Source of the DNA: Pleurotus ostreatus/Saccharomyces cerevisiae fusant
Taxonomy: Eukaryota > Opisthokonta
DNA length: 64,000 nucleotides
Assembly (NCBI GenBank): GCA_024196135.1
Contig: JAMQCK010000082.1
Span: 1 to 64,000 of the forward strand
Direction: 5' to 3'
Shown piece by piece: positions 32,290 to 44,393 of this stretch (positions within the stretch are counted from its first letter, which is position 1; the number at the start of each line of letters is the position of its first letter). Under the pieces are notes generated by a model, which did no database searches, had not been told where the DNA came from, and worked only from the letters and a program-made list of their open reading frames with translations. The position numbers and the translations under genes are program-made.

Positions 32290-34620
32290 CGGCACCGAGA
32301 CTTCTGGTGAAGTTTGAGCGGAGTTCGAAAGACGACACACATAAGCGGTGCGTGCTCGGGATTTGATGGGCACGCCCTCTTGTCTCTTACCCTCATCTGC
32401 GCCACCACCACCCTGACCTTTCCCTCTTCCAGCCTCGACATACCGGTCTCGTCACGCGCACCGATGATTCGACGACTTGAAGCGCCGTCAACGCACTCGC
32501 GGGCTAGCCCAATGCGACGACGAGGGGTGCGCTCAATGGTCCGTGGTTCCACATTCCTTCGGGCTCTCCGGGCTGACCGTCGACCTTAGTTCTCGTCAAG
32601 AACCAGCTTTCAAAGCCTGCGCAGCTCAGGAGCGCCAATGCTCGCGCGAGTGTACCCAATGCCACAGCGGATGGGCAGCTCATTGGTGCGCCGTGCGAAT
32701 GATCAGCGTGCTCACGCTCCTCAGCCCCACGACGCCTCGCAGGTGCATTTTTATCACGCAATCTCGTGCTCGTCTCATACTGCGATGCCTCCCACAGCCC
32801 GAAGGTACGCTACTCGATCGCTCGACGTGTTCGCGTCACTGACTTTGTTTTCCCCAGCTCAACATCCAGCCACTTGGCCAGCACTTACCGACGCTACGCA
32901 AGCGCGTCAATGCCGGTGCCGTGCAAGAGCATCTATGCCGATGCCATCCAAGAACATCGATGTCCATGCCACGCAAGAGCATCAATGCCGATGCCGCGCA
33001 AGAGCATCAATGCACTCGCGACAAGGACCTCTTCCCCCACGAGCGGGCCCAATGGCGCGGTGATAGGGTCGTTGAAGGGTGCGCATATTTCGTGTGTTCG
33101 TAGACTCGTCACTGACGGCGCTCGTCAGATCTCTCAGGCATCGCACTTTGAGCTTGAAGAGCCCGGTGCAACGAGTCCAAATGGTCGCCGCAGTCGTCCA
33201 AGCCGCCAGGTGGCAATGTCGAAATGAAAGCTCGCTCGTCCTTATCAAGGATAGACATGTGCGTACGCGTGGAAGCTCTACTCCGCGCGGACTAATGCAC
33301 CTCTAGGGCTCTGTCCAATGTACTCATTCTCGACTACGATAATTTTATCCTCGACTGCGACATTTCCATTATGGGCTGCGACGCTTTCAGCCTCGGAAGC
33401 GATCGTCAAGGACAGCGATCATAAGGACGAGAGGCGGGGTAGAAGATCGAGCTCTAAGGACCGACGTCGCCCAATTGCACTCGTCCCGCGCGGCGACGCA
33501 ATGCATTTCCTCCGCGCCGGGCGCAATGACTCGGGCGCGGCGACGCCTAATGAATCTCCAGCGCAGTGGCGCAATAGCTTTCTTCAGCGCGGTTTCGCAA
33601 TGCGCTTCGCGCAGCGGCGCAATGACCCTGCCGGCGATGCAATGAGGTCGGCGTGCCAATGAGGCCGGAAGCCAACATTCTCTGCATCGACGAAATCCGC
33701 CAATTCCTTCCCCAACGAAGGACTGCGCGCTCAAGTCGCAATATGCTGTAGCGCCCTGGCGCAATGTCCGAGCCTCAAACTCAAGTCGCCGCCATAAGCT
33801 TCAGCTACTGCATCAAGCTCAAGCTGTCGCATCAGCTTGAGGGTCGTAGGTTCGCATACCTATCATCTTCCAGTTGTCGCCTGTGCAGTAACGTCTTCTG
33901 CAGAGCGGTAGATGGATGCCTCCCGACTCCGCCTAACGACTTCACATCGTCCTCAGTATGCCTCTGCTCCGCCGCTCGTAGGCTGACAATTCCCTTCGAA
34001 TAATGTTACTCACGTGCTTCGCCTCAGGGTCTCCGTCATACCTGGATACATCAGTAGACCATCGCTCTGATGCTACCACACACCGCCGCCTCGGCGGCCG
34101 GGCTCCACTCTCGCTTCGGCAGTGGACACTCGGTCCCTTCGTGATCTTCTTCTATTCTTCCTGCAGTATCTGAATTTCCGACAGGCTAACTACTCCTGCG
34201 CTGGCTGCGCTTCTGAAGGAAAGTTCGTGGATGGAGGAAGGGAAGGTCTGTCGATGAACGAGGAAGCGGTCTGATGGTGGATTAGGAAGCGGACTGGCTG
34301 GCTTGAGTGGGCGTCATGCGTGCATGGTGTCAGATTTATTTCTATGTTTTCCGTCGGCGCTGTGTGTAGCAGGCTTATAAATTCGATGGGTCTATCTATG
34401 GGTGGACGTGGAACTGGAAGAACGACGTGCGTGTTAAGTTGAAGTTGCCGATCTGCGGCGAGGCAGACGGATTACCCAGTGGCCCTAATCAAAACGCCTC
34501 GGCATCATGTTCGATATATTTATTTCTGTTGGTAACCCGCAGCTAGCAACACCACCCGAGCCAGCTGCTACGCAATGTGCGCAGTGCGGATCTCGGAATC
34601 GAACAATGAGCTTGGGCTGG
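32290..34620 (+). repeat. CAATG-rich spliced unit U0 (diverged, leftmost)
   Basis: This is the most diverged plus-strand unit. The leader is recognisable (GCGGAGTTCGAAAGACGACA, then TTTGATGGGCACGCC near 32365), but the TAACGTGAC box is not intact. It contains exon-like blocks with CAATG (for example 32636), a GTGCGTACGCG donor at 33258 and a GACTAATGCACCTCTAG acceptor before 33307. A tail with CAATG roughly every 20-30 nt lies at 33480-33700. The late intron (GTATGC at 33958, CGCTCGTAGGCTGAC) has lost its usual CAG acceptor. Confidence 0.6.
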
Positions 34621-37233
34621 TAACGTGACCGCCATGCGCAGCGGAGTTTGAAAAGCGACACACATCAGCCTCGCGTGTCGACGATTTGATGGGCGTTCTC
34701 TTCTGTCTCTTACCCTCATCTCCGCCACCCACATTCCCCTTTGCACTGACCTCGACAGTCTGCCCTCGAATCCGCCAACCTGCACCCAACCACGCCAGTC
34801 TGTTCTTTATAGCGATATCTCGACGTCGATGGCTCGCAAGCGCCGTCAATGTTCTCTCGGGCTCGCCCAATGCCACGACGAGAGGGCAACCCAATGGTAC
34901 GCCGCTACTCATGTAGCGTGACGTTTTCTCGTCGCTGACCTCATCTGTCAGATATCGCGGACATCCCCAAGCTCACAGCGGCTCGCAAGTGCTGTCGAAA
35001 TCGCCCGAGGTAGCCCAATGTTTCTGTGGCCAGGCTCCTCAATGGTGCGCTACTCGACTTCTAGCATACGCGTTCTCATTAGCTGACCTCGGCACTACTA
35101 ATCTAATCAAATCGTCTGCGCTAGGGATCCTCGAGACTTTCGCGCCAAACTTCAGTCCTCGGCGAGGACTGTACTCGAGCTGCAGCCCTCGATGTGTCGC
35201 AAGTGCATCAATGCTCTACCGAGTCAGCCCAATGGTGCTGCGAATGGGTAGCTCAATGGTGCGTCCGCGATCGCTCAGCGTATCTGCGTCGCTGATCCTC
35301 ATCGGCAGACACTCGACATCGTCTACTCGCCCCACGGTGCTCCGCAAGTGCACCAATGCCCCCGAGAGCTCGCCCAATGCCGCGGAAATCGGGCCGCTCA
35401 ATGGTGCGTCACCATCGGTATCCCCTTTTCCTGTTGCTGATCATGAGCCCCAGATTCTCTCGATGTCGTCTAATCAAACCCCACGATGCATCGCAAGCGC
35501 ATCAATGTATCGCGGACCCGCCCAGTGCCACAGTGACCAGGACAGCCGAGTGGTACGCCACTCGACTCCCGAAAGTGTTCGCGCCTCTGACTTTGTTTGC
35601 CATCTCTCAGAATCAAGCTCTTCGACCTGCACTTACCGAAGTCACGCGAGAACATCAATACGATGCCACGTAAGAGCAACAATGTCGACGCTATGCAAGA
35701 GCGTCAATGCCGATGCCGCCCCAAAGTATCAATACCTCCGCGACAAGATCATCATCGCCCCCGCGAGCTTACCCAATGCCGCGAAGACAGGGTCGCTCAA
35801 TGGTTCGTGGGCACCTTTTTTCCCAAGCTCGCCACTGACCGGCTTCGTCAGATTTCTCCGGCATCGCATCTCGGCCAGTCTAGCGCCTCAAGCGACAGAA
35901 GAGCGTGACGCCTTAAGTACAAGCCGGCAAGTTGCAATGAGCTTTGTCCATGAACATCAGGCGGCCTGCGTAGCGGGAGGAAAGTTTTCTCGCTCCCATG
36001 AAGGGTAGGCAGGTGCGTTCGCGCGATGAATTTCCTACCACTCGGACTAACGCTGCTTCAGGGTGCTGCTCAATGCCATCGTACTCAGTACCGATGTATT
36101 CAGCCTCGACTTTGACGTTTCCAGCCTCGACCGCGACCGTCAAGGACCTCGACTTCGATCCTCAAGAGCAGCGGAAAGAGGTAGAAGATCAGGCCTTGAG
36201 GACTAATGCCGCTCAAATATCTTTCGCTCGCGTGGCGACGCAGTGATATCCTCCCCGCGCGGCGTCGCAATGTTCTCATCCAGCACGGCGATGCAATGAG
36301 GCTGACCGGTCATTATGAGGTCGGCAGGCCAACGATCTCCTTCGTCCCTTAGCTGTGAAGCGGCTATCCTACGCACTAGGACTTGCGCTCAAGTCGCAAT
36401 GTGTATACGTCAAGGTCAGGTCGCCCCGTCAACCTCTAGCCCTCGCTTCAAGCTCAGGCCATCGCGTCGAACCCAAGCCATTGCGTCGGCACGTTGAAGG
36501 TGTGTTCGTGGATTCTTCGACGATCACTCGTGAATTTACGCCGTCTTCAGCACTGTATGAGACGGATCGCTCAAGGATGCCCCCGGGTTCTCCTTGAACG
36601 CTCCCTAGCATATACAGCGCCTTCACTTCGTCTTCGGTATGCACCCGGTCCGCCGTTCGTGGACTGACAGTCCTCTTCTCAGTATATCCCCTGCAAGCTC
36701 GCCTTTCTGTGTGCCCTCATATCCGAACGTCCCGGTCGCTTCGGTGGCTTGCCATACAGGCACCTCGTGACCGGACCCTTCGACGGTGGCGGTTGTTATT
36801 TCCTTCGCGATCTCCTTTCACTCTATCAAACCCTTCGACAGGTTCACTTTTCCTGCGCTGGGTTCGCGTCTACAGGGCAGTTCGTAGATGATGGGAGAGG
36901 TGTTGGGAGAGCTGAGGAGAGACGATGCATGTTTGGAGTCGGATGGGTGACTCGTATTGTGCGCTGTGTGTTTTGTATAGCAGACTTTCGCATCCTATGG
37001 GTTTATCTATGGGTGACCTCGGGACTTGAATCGTGACGTGCGGATTGAATTGAGCTTGTCGATCGGTGGCGGCGCAGACGGAGTACTCGATGGCCACAAT
37101 GACAAGGCCTCAGCATCAGGACAGTTATCTATGTCTCGCCTTGATACCTGTGAGTCGTCATGCTCCTCCACCGCCGAGCGATTTGCGCAGGGGACTACAC
37201 AGTGTAGACCTCGAACAACGAGTCTGGTCAGGT
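34621..37233 (+). repeat. CAATG-rich spliced unit U1
   Basis: Begins with TAACGTGACCGCCATGCGCA and the leader TTTGATGGGCGTTCTCTTCT. Introns with GT-AG ends and CTGAC/CTGAT branch sites lie at 34897-34951, 35259-35308, 35404-35453 and 35553-35610 (55, 50, 50 and 58 nt). The exons between them (93, 95 and 99 nt for complete ones) are variants of one another, each ending CAATG or GAGTG immediately before the donor. Another intron starts at about 36012 (GTGCGTTCGCGCGATG) and ends CTTCAG before 36059. A late GTATGC intron begins near 36637. A 339-codon frame at 34989-36008 reads through these introns, so I do not call it a protein. Confidence 0.75.
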
Positions 37234-39718
37234 AACGTGACTGCCATGCGCAGCGGAGTTTGAAAAGCGACATACAAAAGCGGCGCGTGCTTGCGAATTG
37301 ATGGGCATTCTTTTCTGTCTCTTACCCTCATCTCCGCCACCCACATTCCCCTCTTCCGATCACGATGCACCGACCGCGACATCCCGCACTCAACACCGAC
37401 GCGTCCGCCTCGATGGCTTGCAAGCGTCGTCAATATACTCGATGGCAGGCAAGTGCCGTCAATGTTTTCGCGGGACAGCCCAATGCCACGACGATCGGGT
37501 AGCCCAATGGTGCGCCACTCGGGCGTTCCGGCATGTCTCCGTTGCTGAACTTGACGGTCAGATAGCTTCGACATCCTCAAGCGTACAGCGACTCGCAAGT
37601 GCCGTCCACATCTCCCGAGGTAGCCTAATGCCACTGCATTCGGGCTCCCCAATGGTGCGTCACGCGACTATCATGTATGTGCTCTCGCTGCTTACCTCAG
37701 CGCTAGAATCACTCAAGCTTCGCCAAGTATCTACTCAAGTCTTCCGCGCCCGCTTCTCGCCTAAAGTCTTCGGCGAGTGTATACTCAAGCCCTCAATGCG
37801 TCGCAAGTACATCAATATTCTCCTGAGTTCGCCTGATATCGCAGAGACTGGGCGGCTCAATGGTGCGCCGCGCGATTGTTGTGCGAGTTCCTTTCCCTGA
37901 CCTTCATCTGCAGAACCCCTCGACGTCGTCTCCTCATGCCCCCGATGGCTTGCAAGCGCATCGATGTACGGGCGCGCTCAATGGTCCGGCGACCGAGCGT
38001 CCCAATGGTGTGTCTTTGCCTATTCCTCCATGTCCTCCCCGCTCACCTTCGGCTGCAGTTTCCCACCCTAAGACTGCACAAGAGCGTCAATGGCGATGCC
38101 ACGCAAGAGCTATTGTCGACGCTATGCAAGAGCGCCAATGTCGACGCTGCACAAGCACGTCAATACCAATGCCGCAAGAGCATCGATAACAATCTCCGTG
38201 ACAAGGACATTAATGCGCCTCGCGAGCTTGCCCAATGCCGCGCAGACCGGGTCGCTGTATGGTGCGTGAACTCCATCAGTATTTTCTGTGCTCATCGCTG
38301 ACCGCCTTCGTCAGAATTCCCGAAAATAGCTTCCCAAGCCGACGCTTCACCTCGAACAACCTGGCGTGTCCCGAATGGCCTGTCGCATCAAGGTAATGGC
38401 CTGACGTCTCGAGCGCTCGAGGAGCCCTGACCCTCAAGCGAGTGAAGATTTCGAATTCTCGAGCGCCAGCCATCAAGCCGCAATGTCATCCGTGCCGTCA
38501 AGTGGCAATCGCATACCTGTCGTCAAGTGGCAATGTTTACTCGACTTGGACTGTATGAGCAAGAAGCGGGGAAGGAGATCAAGGAGAGACGCCACCCAAT
38601 TATATTTCTTCCGCGCGGTGCCGCAATGACTTCCTCTGGCGTAGTGGCGCAACCACTCTCGCGCGGCGACGCAACCAGGTCTGCGTGCCAATGAGGTCGT
38701 CGAACAAATGAGGTCGGCGGGCCAATGCTATCCTTCGTCAACAAACTTCGACAATGTCTATCCCGACTACAAGGTCACGAATTGCAGTAGCGCCTAAATC
38801 GCAATGTTCTAGCTCAATTCGAAATTTGGTATACCTCAAGCTCAACTTGTCGCGGGCTTCCCAAGTCATCGCTTCAAGCCCGGGTCGCTGCGTCAAACTC
38901 AAGTCATCACGACGCGCCAGATTGCGGGAAGAGGACAGTAGGTAGGTGCGTGCACCGTAGACTTCTTAGTTGTCGCTTGCGCGCAAACGTCTGCAGGATT
39001 ATCGTAGCCGACAGATCGTGTGTGATGGCTCTCGACAACCTCGTACCCTTATCGTCTTGGGCGCTTCTGCGCGACCCCGCGCGTTGCCTTCACCCTGACT
39101 TTGGTATGCCCTCGGTCCGCCGCTCGTAGTCTGACAATTTCTTCTCAGAACATTTCCTGCGAGCTCGCCGTTGAGAGCGCCCTCGTGCCTTGACACTGCA
39201 ATGCGCAAGTAGACCGTCGCATCGGTCGCCGGACCTCACTTTCGCTGAAAAGGCAGTGGTCAATTTCACGCTTCGCGTTCTCCTTCTACTCTGCGTACAT
39301 CATCTCATTCTTCGGCAGATCGATCATTCCCGCGCTGGCTGGACGCTTGGATCAAGGTTGGTGGATGGCCAGGAGGCGGTATGACGATGGATGAGAGAGC
39401 AGGCTGGATGGCTAAGGAAGCGATCGGGATGGCTGAGAGGGAATGAGGCTATGGTGTCTTGTGTATTCTCTGTTGCTCGTTGTGTGTTCTATACAGCAGA
39501 CTTGCACAGTTTGCGGGGATCTATGCGTGGATTCTGGACCGGAAGTTTAAAGTGTGTTGAGTTGAAGTTACCCACCTGCCGATGCGTAGACGGAGTACTA
39601 GAGATATCTGACATGATGCAGAGGCCTTCCTACCATGGCCTCCGCCTCTGTTGAGCTCTCGCGGCTGGGCATGCTCCTCTAGCCGCAGCCCTGAGGTCGG
39701 ACAACGAGCGTAGGGCAG
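37234..39718 (+). repeat. CAATG-rich spliced unit U2 (best-resolved unit)
   Basis: Begins TAACGTGACTGCCATGCGCA. Seven introns fit consensus: 37510-37561, 37655-37706, 37863-37913, 38008-38058, 38262-38314, 38946-38996 and 39104-39148 (52, 52, 51, 51, 53, 51, 45 nt), most with CTGAC or a near variant about 10-15 nt before the acceptor. Exons of 93, 156, 94 and 203 nt lie between the first five. A first-exon frame starts ATGGGCATTCTTTTC (MGILFCLLPSSPPP, signal-peptide-like) but meets a stop at the first junction. Other exons are open in different phases (for example exon 5 as SVNGDATQELLS). Coding status is therefore unresolved. The tail (38480-38760) has CAATG repeats and no long frame. Confidence 0.8.
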
Positions 39719-42061
39719 TAACGTGACCGCCATGCGTGCCACTGATGGCGGAGCGGAGTTTGAATGAGCAACATACATAAGCGGCGCGATTTGATGGGCG
39801 TCCTCTCTTCACCCCTACTTTCATCCCGTCGCCCCATCTGCCCCTTCATCGACATCGACAACTAGCACTCGACAACGGTATCTCGATCTCGATGGCTTAC
39901 AATTGTCCATATCGTCGATGGCTAGCAAGTGCCGTCAATGTTCCGGTCGAGCCCAATGCCACGACGAGCGGGCAGCCCAATGGTACGCCACTCGGAGGTC
40001 GTGGCATGCTTATGTAGCTCACCCCTTCCGCCAGATACTGTCGACGCTCCAATTGCCCTCAAGCCTTCAGTAACCCGCAAGCGCCGTCTATATCTCCCGG
40101 CACCGAGGTAGCCCAATGCCCTCGCGACCGGGCTCCTCAACGGTGCGTCGCGCGACTATCATACGCGCTCGCATTGCTGACCTTGGTGCTGGTATCACCA
40201 AGTCTTACTCAAGTCTTCGGCGAGCAAGCTCCTCAAACTTCCGATGCTACGCAAGAGCATCAAGTCATCGCGAGCTCCCCCAATGCCACAACGTACGGGC
40301 AGCTCAATGGTGAGTCACAGCCAGCAGCGCTTGCGCTTGTCGCTGACCTTTGTCGCTAGATCCCCTCGACATCGTATGTTTAACCTCAAGAACCCCTCAG
40401 CATCGTCTAACAACCTCCCGATGCCACACAAGTGCGTCAATGTAATCGCGCTCTCGAGTTTGCACAATGCGGCGATGACCCGGGAGCCCGATGCCCCGGC
40501 GACCGGGCAGTCCAATGATACGTCATTCCCCTTGTATTCTCTGCGCTGAGCGCTGACCTTCGGTTCAGATCTCATTGACGTCTAGCTGATCGGACCACAC
40601 ACACCGACGCCGCGCAAGAGCGTCAATGCGGATGCTACACCAATGCCGGTGTTTCTCAAGAGCATCAATGTCGATGCTGTGCAAAAGCAAGACAACGGGG
40701 ATGCTTCAAAGAGCGTCAATGCCGATGCCACGCAAGTGCATCAATGTCCTCACGAGCTCGCCCAATGCCGCGGAGGGTCGCTCAATCGTGCGTGTACATC
40801 GTTTCTCGATCAGTTTACCACTGACCGCCTTCGCCAGATCTCTCGGCAAGCGCCTATCAATAAGGCCGATCCCTAAAGCGACCGAAGAGCACGGCACCTT
40901 GATCGTTCGAGCCGTCTAGTAGCAATGTACAAAGAAAAGCTCACTCGTTCACATTTATGGCAGTCAGGTTCGTCCTCACGATCGACTGCCTACCGCTCGG
41001 ACTGACGCCGCTTCAGGGATCTCCTTGATTTTTTCGTTCTCGAGTTCGACAGCGACCGGAAAGGACAGCGAACCTAAGGCGAGTGGCAGGGCAGAAGATC
41101 AAGGACCGACGCCACCCAATAATTTTTCTCTGCGCGGGGCGCAATGACCTTCAGCGCAACCTCGCAACGATTTCTTCCGGCGCGGCGACGCAATGGCTTT
41201 CTCTGGCACTACGTCGCAATGTGGTCGGCAGGCCAATAGTCTCTTCCATCCTCAAGCCATTTCCTGCCAAAAAGGGTTGCAGTAGCGCTCAAGTCGCAAT
41301 GATCTAGTACGCCCAATCTGCGATGCGCTATACCTCAGACTCAAGTCGCTGCGTCAACCTCAAGTATTGAGACACCGCGTCACGCTCGAGCTGTTGCGTC
41401 AAGCTCTGAACGTTGGAAGGTAGTAGGTGCGTGTACCGCTTGATTAGTTGTCGCCTGCCCGCTAACCTCCTCTTAGAGCGGTGGATCGATGCGTCCTGAC
41501 CGCACTCAACGGCTTCATATCGTCGTCGGCAAGCCTCCCGCTCCGCCGCTCGTATACTGATACTTCTTCGCAGAATTGAGCTCGCGATGTTCCGGTCGAG
41601 CGTCGCCTCAGTGACCGGACCTCGCCCCGGTTCGACTGCGAGGATCGTTTTATCCCTTTGCAATTTCCTTCTATTTTGTCTATGTCATCTAATTCTCCAG
41701 TAGGTCAAGTATTGGCGCGCTGGCTGGACGTATGGAATTGGTGGATAGACAAGGGAGCAGTGTGAATGGCATGATGTGTGTTTGGGATGTTGGATGTGTT
41801 CTGCGTTTTGTATTGCGTGTAGCAGATTCTCACAGTCGATGGGCTTATCTATGGGTGAACTCGGAAATCAAGCGTGACGTGCGTGCTGAGTTGAAGCTGC
41901 CAACCTGCGGTGGCGTAGACTGAGTACTCAGCAGTCATCATGCAAAGGTCTCTGACTCACGACAAATGCAGTGTAAACTGTCTCCTTTGAGCTTCTGCGA
42001 CTGGCCATACTCCTCCAGCCAGCTGCGCGGATATCGGAGTCGAACAACGAGCCTGGGAAGG
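39719..42061 (+). repeat. CAATG-rich spliced unit U3
   Basis: Begins TAACGTGACCGCCATGCG. The leader carries an extra segment (TGCCACTGATGGCGGAGCGG) also seen in V3 and V5. Exons end CAATG before GTACGCC (near 39981), GTGCGTCGCGC (near 40143) and GTGAGTCACAG (near 40310), with CTGACCTT branch sites. A long exon with DATQVHQC-type reading lies near 40570-40790. Late introns occur near 41420 (GTAGGTGCGTG to CTTAG) and 41540. It is diverged from U2 and more like U5. Confidence 0.75.
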
Positions 42062-44393
42062 TAACGTGACCGCCATGCGCAGCGGAGTTTGAAAAACTAC
42101 ATACATAAGCGGTGCGTGCTTGCGATTTGATGGGCATTCTTTTCTGTCTCTTACCCTCATCTCCGCCACCCACATTCGCCTCTTCCGACCACGATGCACC
42201 GACCGCGACAGCCTGCACTCAACACCGACGCGTCCGCCTCGATGGCTTACAAGCGTCAATATACTCGATGGCTGGCAAGTGCCGTCAATGTTTTCGCGGG
42301 CTAGCCCAATGCCACGACGATCGGGTAGCCCAATGGTGCGCCTCTCGGGCGTTGTTGCATGTCTCCGTTGTTGAACTTGACGGTCGATAGCCTTTCAAGC
42401 TCACAGCGACTCGCAAGTGCCCTCCACATCGTCCAAGGTAGCCCAATGCCACTGCATACGGGCTCCTCGATGGTGCGTCATGCTACTATCATGTATGCGT
42501 TCTCGTTGCTTAACTCAGCGCTAGAATTCCTCAAGCTTCGCCAAGTACTTACTCAAGTCTTCCGCGCCCCCTAGTCTCCTGAAGTCTTTGGCGAGTGAAT
42601 ACCCAAGCCCTCGATGCGTTGCAAGTACATCAATATCCTATCGAGTTCGCCCAATATCACAGAGACCGGACGGCTTAATGGTGCGCCGCGCGATCGTTGT
42701 GCGAGTTCCCTTCCCTGACCTTCATCTGTAGAACCCCTCGACGTCGTCTCCTCATGCCCCCGATGGCTTGCAAGCGCATCGATGTACGGGCGCGCTCAAT
42801 GGTCCGGCGACCGAGCGTCCCAATGGTGTGTCTTTGCCTATTCCTCCATGTCCTCCCCGCTCACCTTCGGCTGCAGTTTCCCACCCTAAGACTGCACAAG
42901 AGCGTCAATGGCGATGCCACGCAAGAGCTTCAATGTCGACCCTACGCATGAGCGTCAATGTCGACGCTGCGCAAGCACGTCAATACCGATGCCGCAGGTG
43001 CATCGATAGCAATCTTCGCGACAAGGACATCAATGCACCCCGCGAGCTCGCCCAATGCCGCGGAGACCGGGTCGCTGTATGCTGCGTGAACACCGTCAGT
43101 ATTTTCTGTGCTCATCGCTGACCGCCTTCGTCAGAATTCCCGAAAATAGCTTCCCAAGCCGACGCTTCATCTCGAACAACCTGGCGTGTCCCGAATGGCC
43201 TGTCGCTTCAAGGTAATGACCCGACGTCGCGAGCGCTCGAGGAGCCCGGACCCTCAAGCGAGCGAAGATTTCGATTCCTCGAGCGCCAGCCATCAAGCCG
43301 CAATGTCATTCGTGCCGCCAAGTGGCAATAGCATACCTGTCGTCAAGTGTCAATGAGTACTCGACTTCGACCGTATGAGCAAGAGGCGGGGAAGAAGATC
43401 AAGGACAGACGCCCCTCAATTATATTTTTTCCGCGCGGTGCCGCAATGACATCCTCCAGCGCAGTGGCGCAATGGCTTTGCACAATGGATCTCACCCGCG
43501 CGGCTGCGCAATGACTCGAGCACGGCAAGGCGATGAGCCCGGCTGGCCAATGATTTTTTTTCGTCAAGCGCATTTGACAATCCCCAACCTGGCGAAGGAA
43601 TTCAGTAACGCTCCAGTCGCCATGTTCCACCGCGCCTAATTCGCAATGCGCTATCCTTCGACCTCGACAATATCCGGCCATCGCTTCAAGCTCGAGCCGA
43701 CGCGTCGGCACGTTGAAGGTGCGTTTGTAGATTTCTTGATGATTGCTTGTGTATCAACATCGCCTGCAGCACCACATGGGATGGACCGTTCAAGAACGCT
43801 CTCTATATCCAGCGCATTCACTTCGTCCTCGGTATGCCCCCACACCACCGCTCGTAGACTGACAATGCTCTTCCCAGAACATCCACTGCGAGCTCGCCTC
43901 GACTGCGCTAGTAGACCATCAGTTCGCTGACAAGTGAATCGTCGGCTCGGTGGCCGGACCCCACTTTCGCTTCAAAGGCGGTGGTCATTATTACGCTTCG
44001 CGTTCTCCTTCTACCCTGCCTATAAAATCTGACCCATCAACAGACTGACTATTGCTGCGCTGCTCGCGCGTTTGAAGGGCGGTTTTGAATGGACGAGGAG
44101 GCAGGCTGGATGGCTGGTGGGAGCGATCGGGATGGCTGAGCGGGAATGAGGCTATGGTGTCTGGTGTATTACCTACTGTCCGCTGTGTGTCCTACGCAGC
44201 AGACTTGCACAGTTTGCGGGAATCTATGGGTGGGCTCTGGACCGGAAGTGTAAAGTGTGTTGAGTGGAAGACAAACACCTGCTGATGCGTAGACGGAGTA
44301 CCAGAGATGTCTGTCATGATTCAAATGCCTTCCTAGCTCTCGCGGCTGGTCCTCTAGCCGCAGCCCTGACGTCGGACAACGAGCGTGGGCCAG
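42062..44393 (+). repeat. CAATG-rich spliced unit U4 (near-duplicate of U2)
   Basis: Begins TAACGTGACCGCCATGCGCA. Much of it (especially 42690-43380) is almost identical to U2 (37870-38540). Between 42286 and 43648 I count 18 sense-strand CAATG pentamers. Relative to U2 the first exon lacks three bases (one codon), and the first-exon frame MGILFCLLPSSPPP stays open and can join the next exon through a shifted acceptor (GATAG). Later exons acquire stops (TGA near 42948 in the frame that is open in U2). Late introns lie near 43719 (GTGCGTTTGTAG) and 43831-43880 (GTATGC to CCCAG). Confidence 0.78.

Noticed and set aside
34989..36008. 339-codon plus-strand frame inside unit U1
   Set aside because: It runs through at least three well-formed introns of 50-58 nt that are conserved in sister units, and its composition (SMPM/PNA/AQC readings) changes frame relative to other units. 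Treated as part of the repeat unit, not a protein.
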